In this document: piece by piece, positions 57,585 through 61,700 of the stretch | Position numbering within the stretch: the stretch's first letter is position 1 | How the letters are laid out: each line of letters begins with the position of its first letter | DNA from: Rhodanobacter sp. C06 | GTDB lineage: Bacteria; Pseudomonadota; Gammaproteobacteria; Xanthomonadales; Rhodanobacteraceae | Assembly: GCF_002001105.1 (NCBI RefSeq) | Contig: NZ_MUNP01000039.1 | Span: forward strand, 1-61,700 | DNA: 61,700 nucleotides | Direction of reading: 5' to 3' | Made by a program: the position numbers and the translations under genes | Notes under the pieces: generated by a model | Database searches by the model: none | Seen by the model: only the letters and a program-made list of their open reading frames with translations | What the model was told of the DNA's origin: nothing

Positions 57585-59527
57585 ACCTCAGCCCCCAAGC
57601 CTCCGCTGACGCTGCCAGTGACGCCTACATGGATCGCCCTCAAAGCGACGTCGGCAACCCGAAAAGGCACGCCTATCTTGACGGCCAGGGATACACGGTC
57701 TTTGGCTACGCCGCCGACCCCGCCACCGGCTTCCACGCCACCGCCTACAAGGAAGTCGCCCCGCCGCACAACATCATCATCGCCTACCGCGGCACCGATC
57801 CGGACATCCGTCACCACACCCGTACCACCGCCCAGGACGCCGTGGTCGACTTCACGATGGTGAAGGACCGGATCAATCCCCAGGAAGCCGGTGCACGGGC
57901 CTTCACGCAGGAAGTGCTCGACAAGGCCGCACGGCACGGCATCGACACTGACCACATCACCGTCGCCGGCCACTCGCTCGGCGGCACGCTCGCGGAAATC
58001 GAAGCATCCCGCTTCGGCCTGCGTGGCGTCACCTTCAACGCCTATGGCGCCGTGGATCTGGGTTACGGCGTGCCCGAAGGTGGCAGCCGCGTGACCAACT
58101 ACGTGGTGGCCGGAGACGTGGTGAGCGCAGGCAGCCGCCATTACGGGCAGATCGTTCCGCTTGCGAGCAACGAAGACACCCTTGCACTGAAGGCGGGCCG
58201 TTATTTGGATCCGGCTCCGGGCGCTCTGCCGCCGAATCCGCTCCTGACGATGATGCTTTCCGACCACAGCATTACGCATTTCGTGCCCGAACTCGGCAGC
58301 GGCAAGCTCAGCGTGCTCGATCCCGGGACGCTGGCCCAGTACGAGAAGAACTACGCCGACAACAAGGCTGCCTTCGACCACTATCGCAACAACGTCTATC
58401 ACGAGCGCGCCGAGCTGGCCGTGGCGTTGCGCCATGCCGACAGCCACGACCTCGCCTCCACCTGGGAAAACCTTTCGCCACGCCTTCGGCAGCAGCTGGC
58501 CGAACTGCATGCCAGAAAGGTGGATGCGCCGATCCATTCGACGGTGGCACACAACGGCGTCGTCCGCGGCATCGAGCACGGCCTGGATCAAGCCAGCGTG
58601 ACGCTACGCGCGACCGGGCAAGCCGTGCATGAGATGGACGAGCACCTGGCAGCGAATGTGCGCCAAGCCAGCATCCACATGACGCCCGGGATGCCTGCGG
58701 CGCCACTGGCCGGCATGGCTCTGGCCGAAGGCATGCATCTGCATGGCGAACTTGCCCAGGCAGCAAGCCGGCTGGCGGCTGAGCAGGTGAAGCAAGGCAA
58801 GCAGACTGTCCAGCTCGGCGCGCATGTCGCCGCAGGAGCCGCCACCACGGCTGTCCACGGAATCGAGTCCCTCACCCTGTCTGGCGCCGACTTGGCGATC
58901 AACACCTATCAAGGCAGCAAGGCCGCGCTGGAATACACCGCCCAGGCCTACGAAGCTGCTCGCCGCGTCGTGTCGCAAGGAGTCGACGCCGTCGGGCATG
59001 CAGCCCAGCGAGTGGGCGAAACGCTTCATGCCTTCGCCGAACGCACGGGTGCGGCTTATGCGGAAAGCACGATGCTGCGCGGGCAGGCGATTTCCGCCAC
59101 TGCCGACGCTCTGATGCATCGGTCGCCATCGGATACACGCACGGACGCCGCCACACCGAACCGCCACGACCCGCGTCACCCCGAGAGCTCCCTGCACGGG
59201 CTCTACAACGAACTGCATTGGCGCATTCCCGACGCAGGCGAGCAGCGCCTGCTGCAGTTCACGGCGGCATGCCATGCGAACCACATCGGCAACCACAACC
59301 TCGGCGCGATCCATCTCGACGAGGCGCGGGCGACCATGCACTTCGGCGGCAACGACATCTGGGCGCGACCCGTCAGCGTGAGCCTCAGCCAGCCTTCGCC
59401 GCCGCCCGAACAGTCCATCCAGCACATCCAGCAGCAGGATCAGCAGCAGGCGCATCTGATGGGCCGGCTCCATGCCCAGAATCAGGCGCAGCAGCAAGAT
59501 CCGGCGCCGGGTTACCCGGCCTACTGA
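57581..59527 (+). CDS. X-T4SS effector: alpha/beta-hydrolase lipase with XVIPCD
   Basis: A 648-residue protein without signal peptide. Residues about 25-240 form a class-3-like lipase: IIIAYRGTD (oxyanion region, 65-73), nucleophile elbow GHSLG with Ser132, a probable acid at Asp179, and His229 or His233. Residues 280-515 are a long Ala-rich helical middle region of unknown purpose. Residues about 528-648 resemble the XVIPCD class that has HDPRHPESSLHGLYNEL, IPDAGEQRLLQFTAACHANH and SQPSPPPEQSIQHIQQQDQQ, ending in a Gln-rich tail. The domain set predicts a phospholipase delivered by VirD4 into neighbouring bacteria, attacking membranes from the periplasmic side. It is the last gene of the island. 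Confidence 0.85.
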   Translation: MNLSPQASADAASDAYMDRPQSDVGNPKRHAYLDGQGYTVFGYAADPATGFHATAYKEVAPPHNIIIAYRGTDPDIRHHTRTTAQDAVVDFTMVKDRINPQEAGARAFTQEVLDKAARHGIDTDHITVAGHSLGGTLAEIEASRFGLRGVTFNAYGAVDLGYGVPEGGSRVTNYVVAGDVVSAGSRHYGQIVPLASNEDTLALKAGRYLDPAPGALPPNPLLTMMLSDHSITHFVPELGSGKLSVLDPGTLAQYEKNYADNKAAFDHYRNNVYHERAELAVALRHADSHDLASTWENLSPRLRQQLAELHARKVDAPIHSTVAHNGVVRGIEHGLDQASVTLRATGQAVHEMDEHLAANVRQASIHMTPGMPAAPLAGMALAEGMHLHGELAQAASRLAAEQVKQGKQTVQLGAHVAAGAATTAVHGIESLTLSGADLAINTYQGSKAALEYTAQAYEAARRVVSQGVDAVGHAAQRVGETLHAFAERTGAAYAESTMLRGQAISATADALMHRSPSDTRTDAATPNRHDPRHPESSLHGLYNELHWRIPDAGEQRLLQFTAACHANHIGNHNLGAIHLDEARATMHFGGNDIWARPVSVSLSQPSPPPEQSIQHIQQQDQQQAHLMGRLHAQNQAQQQDPAPGYPAY

Positions 59528-59573
59528 TCGTTTCCCGGCAGGCAAGTCGCCCGACCGGCATTAGACTTGCGGG

Positions 59574-60947
59574 ATGCCACTGACACCCGCCTTCCTCGAC
59601 CGGCTGCACGCGACGTTCCCGGCCGACGCCGTGGCCACCGGCGAGACGGAACGCCGCGCCTGCGCCCACGACAACTCGCGCCACGCGCAGATGCCCGATG
59701 CGGTGGTATTTCCCACCACGCATGATCAGGTGGAAGCGCTGGTTCGCGCCTGCCGCGAGCATCGCGTGCCGCTCACCGCGCGCGGCGGCGGCACCAGTTC
59801 CACCGGTGCCTCGGTGCCGATGGCGGGTGGCGTGGTGGCGTGTTTCACGCGGATGAACCGCATCCTGCGCATCGCACCGGACGACCGCCTCGCGGTGGTC
59901 GAACCGGGCGTGACCAACGAGGCCTTGCAGCAGGCGCTGGCGCCGCACGGATTCTTCTGGGCACCCGATCCCGGTTCCGCGCCGTGGTGCGCGGTGGGCG
60001 GAAACCTCGCCTGCAACGCGGGCGGGCCGCGGGCGGTGAAGTACGGCAGCACGCGCGACAACGTGCTTGGCCTAGCCGCCGTGGCGGGCACGGGCGAAAG
60101 CTTTCGCGCGGGCACGCACACCACCAAGGATTCCACCGGCTACGACTTGACGCGCCTGCTGATCGGCTCGGAGGGCACGCTGGCGCTGATCACCGAGGCC
60201 ACGCTCAAGCTCACGCCCAGGCCCGCCGCGGTGCGTTCGCTGCGGGCCAGCTACACCGACGCGGGCGCGGCGGCGCGCGCGGTGGCGCGCATCATGGCGC
60301 AGCCGGTGACGCCTTCCGCGCTGGAGTTCATGGATGCGCTGGCGCTGAAACTGGCCCGCGACCACCAGCCCGAGGCCGGCGTGCCTGAAGCCGGCGCGCT
60401 GCTGATGATCGAGGTGGACGGCGAGCCGGAAACGCTGGACGTGGCGGCCCATGCGGTGGCCCGCGCCGCGCGCGGCGACGGGCTGACCGATCTCGTGGTG
60501 GCGACGGACGCCGCGCAAACCACTGCGCTGTGGGCCGCGCGCAAGGCGCTTTCCTTCGCCCAGCGCGCCGCCACCCAGCACAAGGTCAACGAGGACGTGG
60601 TGGTGCCGGTATCCCGCCTGCCCGAACTGGTGGATGGCGTGCGCCGGCTGGCGGAAAAACACGCCGTGCCCATCGTGAGCTTCGGTCACGCGGGCAATGG
60701 CAACCTGCACGTGAACTTCCTGCCGCGCGACGTGGACGAGATCGAGCGCGCCTATGCGGCATTGCCCGAGCTGTTCGCGCTGGTTATCGCGCTGGGCGGC
60801 ACGATCTCGGGCGAGCACGGCATCGGCGTGGTGAAACGCGACTATCTGCCGCTGGCGCTGGGCACGGGAACCATCGCCATGATGCGCGCGGTGAAGGCCG
60901 CGTTCGACCCGGACGGCATCCTCAACCCCGGCAAGCTGCTGCCGTGA
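59574..60947 (+). CDS. FAD-linked oxidase (GlcD / D-lactate dehydrogenase type)
   Basis: A 457-residue flavoenzyme of the VAO/PCMH family that oxidises a 2-hydroxy acid such as D-lactate or glycolate. The FAD-binding half has VVFPTTHDQVEALVRACREH, TARGGGTSSTGASVPMAGG and GSEGTLALITEATLKL. The C-terminal half has FGHAGNGNLHVNF and GTISGEHGIGVVKRDYLP and ends PGKLLP, all typical. The exact substrate is undecided. It starts 46 bases after the island and overlaps the next gene by GTGA, so it probably marks the resumed core genome. Confidence 0.88.
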   Translation: MPLTPAFLDRLHATFPADAVATGETERRACAHDNSRHAQMPDAVVFPTTHDQVEALVRACREHRVPLTARGGGTSSTGASVPMAGGVVACFTRMNRILRIAPDDRLAVVEPGVTNEALQQALAPHGFFWAPDPGSAPWCAVGGNLACNAGGPRAVKYGSTRDNVLGLAAVAGTGESFRAGTHTTKDSTGYDLTRLLIGSEGTLALITEATLKLTPRPAAVRSLRASYTDAGAAARAVARIMAQPVTPSALEFMDALALKLARDHQPEAGVPEAGALLMIEVDGEPETLDVAAHAVARAARGDGLTDLVVATDAAQTTALWAARKALSFAQRAATQHKVNEDVVVPVSRLPELVDGVRRLAEKHAVPIVSFGHAGNGNLHVNFLPRDVDEIERAYAALPELFALVIALGGTISGEHGIGVVKRDYLPLALGTGTIAMMRAVKAAFDPDGILNPGKLLP

Positions 60948-61537
60948 GCAAGGCCGAATCCTTCGAGCAACTGATGGCGCGCGTGCGCGCCTGCCGCATC
61001 TGCGAGCAGTACCTGCCGCTGGGGCCACACCCGGTACTGCAGGCGTCGCCGCAGTCGCGGTTGCTGATCGTGAGCCAGGCGCCGGGGCGCAAGGTGCACG
61101 AAACGGGCATCCCGTTCAACGACGTCAGCGGCGATCGCCTGCGCGACTGGCTGGGTGTCGACAAGAACGTGTTCTACGACGCCGCGAAGATCGCCATCGT
61201 GCCGATGGGCCTGTGCTTTCCCGGCACCGGCAAGGGCGGCGACCTGCCGCCACGCCCGGAGTGCGCGCCGACCTGGCATCCGCTGCTGCTGCCACGCCTC
61301 GCGCAGGTGCGGCTGACGCTGGCGATCGGTCAGTACGCGCAGGCCGGCCTGCTCGGCGAGCGGCGCGGCCGCACGCTCACCGATACCGTGCTGGCCTGGC
61401 CCGAGCACCTCGCGCGCGGCGTGCTGCCGCTGCCGCACCCCAGCCCGCGCAACCGGCTGTGGCTCACGCGCAATCCGTGGTTCGAGGCGGAGCTGCTGCC
61501 GGAACTGCGGCGACTGGTGGCCGCGACGTTACGTTAG
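60944..61537 (+). CDS. Uracil-DNA glycosylase family protein
   Basis: A 197-residue protein of the UDG superfamily (COG1573-like). The N-terminal VRACRICEQYLPLGPHPVLQ holds two cysteines, as in related families. The active-site loop is SQAPGRKVHETGIPFND, and PLPHPSPRNRLWLTRNPWF carries the C-terminal HPS motif that contacts DNA. Whether the cysteines bind a cluster, as in family 4, is doubtful because only two are near the N-terminus. The start is a GTG overlapping the stop of the FAD oxidase. Confidence 0.85.
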   Translation: MSKAESFEQLMARVRACRICEQYLPLGPHPVLQASPQSRLLIVSQAPGRKVHETGIPFNDVSGDRLRDWLGVDKNVFYDAAKIAIVPMGLCFPGTGKGGDLPPRPECAPTWHPLLLPRLAQVRLTLAIGQYAQAGLLGERRGRTLTDTVLAWPEHLARGVLPLPHPSPRNRLWLTRNPWFEAELLPELRRLVAATLR

Positions 61538-61634
61538 GGACAGCCCTAACAACCGGCTTCTTGTTCGTCCCGCCGGCTGGAAACTCGCCAACGGGGATGC
61601 TTCACACGCCCCGGTGGCGCGACCCGTCCAAAGG

Positions 61635-61668
61635 CAAACGCCCTCACCGGTATCGGTGAGGGCGTTTG
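61635..61668 (-). terminator. Rho-independent terminator of a leftward rRNA operon
   Basis: A perfect 15-bp stem CAAACGCCCTCACCG/CGGTGAGGGCGTTTG with loop GTAT. On the minus strand it follows the 5S 3' end by about 12 bases. It may also stop the rightward glycosylase transcript. Confidence 0.88.
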
Positions 61669-61679
61669 AGGGATAAAGC

Positions 61680-61700
61680 CCCTGGCGGTGACCTACTCTT
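61680..61700 (-). rRNA. rrf: 5S rRNA, 3' end only (continues beyond the window)
   Basis: Read on the minus strand the last bases are AAGAGTAGGTCACCGCCAGG, matching the conserved 3' end of bacterial 5S rRNA (GAGAGTAGGTCATCGCCAGG in relatives). The rest of the gene and the 16S-23S genes would lie to the right of the window. The terminator just downstream supports the call. Confidence 0.85.

Noticed and set aside
40184-59527. Conjugation module
   Set aside because: No relaxase, primase, oriT-like repeats or plasmid maintenance genes are visible, whereas effector and immunity genes are.

Overview
The window is chromosomal DNA from a GC-rich gammaproteobacterium of the order Xanthomonadales (Lysobacterales). 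The family Rhodanobacteraceae (Rhodanobacter, Dyella, Luteibacter or Frateuria type) is my best guess. The basis is the gene order lptD-surA-pdxA-rsmA-apaG-apaH, a dcw cluster without murD that runs into lpxC, a DUF721 gene and secA, the GTAG-type REP palindromes, and a Xanthomonas-type bacterial-killing type IV secretion system (X-T4SS). The family assignment is an inference; the order is well supported.

Layout. 1-7.6 kb holds an APC permease, a leftward group (ubiH, a second UbiH/VisC-family hydroxylase, a dienelactone-hydrolase-like gene), a candidate cobalamin-related membrane protein with a PduO-type adenosyltransferase, and an HDAC-like deacetylase. 7.8-14.8 kb is the rightward envelope and housekeeping run lptD-surA-pdxA-rsmA-apaG-apaH. 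15-35.5 kb is leftward: mraZ-rsmH-ftsL-ftsI-murE-murF-mraY-ftsW-murG-murC-ddl-ftsQ-ftsA-ftsZ, then lpxC and secA, with only the DUF721 gene pointing the other way. Most genes from rsmH to ftsQ overlap by ATGA, and the promoter in front of mraZ carries four MraZ-box-like repeats. 35.8-39.4 kb holds rnpB (RNase P RNA), rsmI, and lpoA-yraN.

40.2-59.5 kb is the accessory highlight: 19 consecutive rightward genes encoding a complete VirB1-VirB11 plus VirD4 machine together with its cargo. VirB7 has the enlarged form with an N0 domain. Two genes look like toxic effectors with the C-terminal XVIPCD secretion signal: a lysozyme-like, peptidoglycan-binding protein and a GxSxG lipase. Each is preceded by a secreted candidate immunity protein (an LprI-like lysozyme inhibitor and a lipoprotein). 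A DUF4189 protein, a TrbM/KikA-like protein and an unrecognised exported protein lie among them. There is no relaxase or oriT, so contact-dependent killing of other bacteria is a better reading than conjugation. GC content falls visibly between about 49.1 and 53.0 kb.

The window closes with a GlcD-type FAD oxidase, a uracil-DNA glycosylase family protein, a strong terminator, and the 3' tip of a leftward 5S rRNA, that is, the end of an rRNA operon lying mostly outside the window. Structure not explained by genes includes a dispersed two-hairpin element present three times with compensatory stem changes, GTAG REP elements, and several strong terminators.
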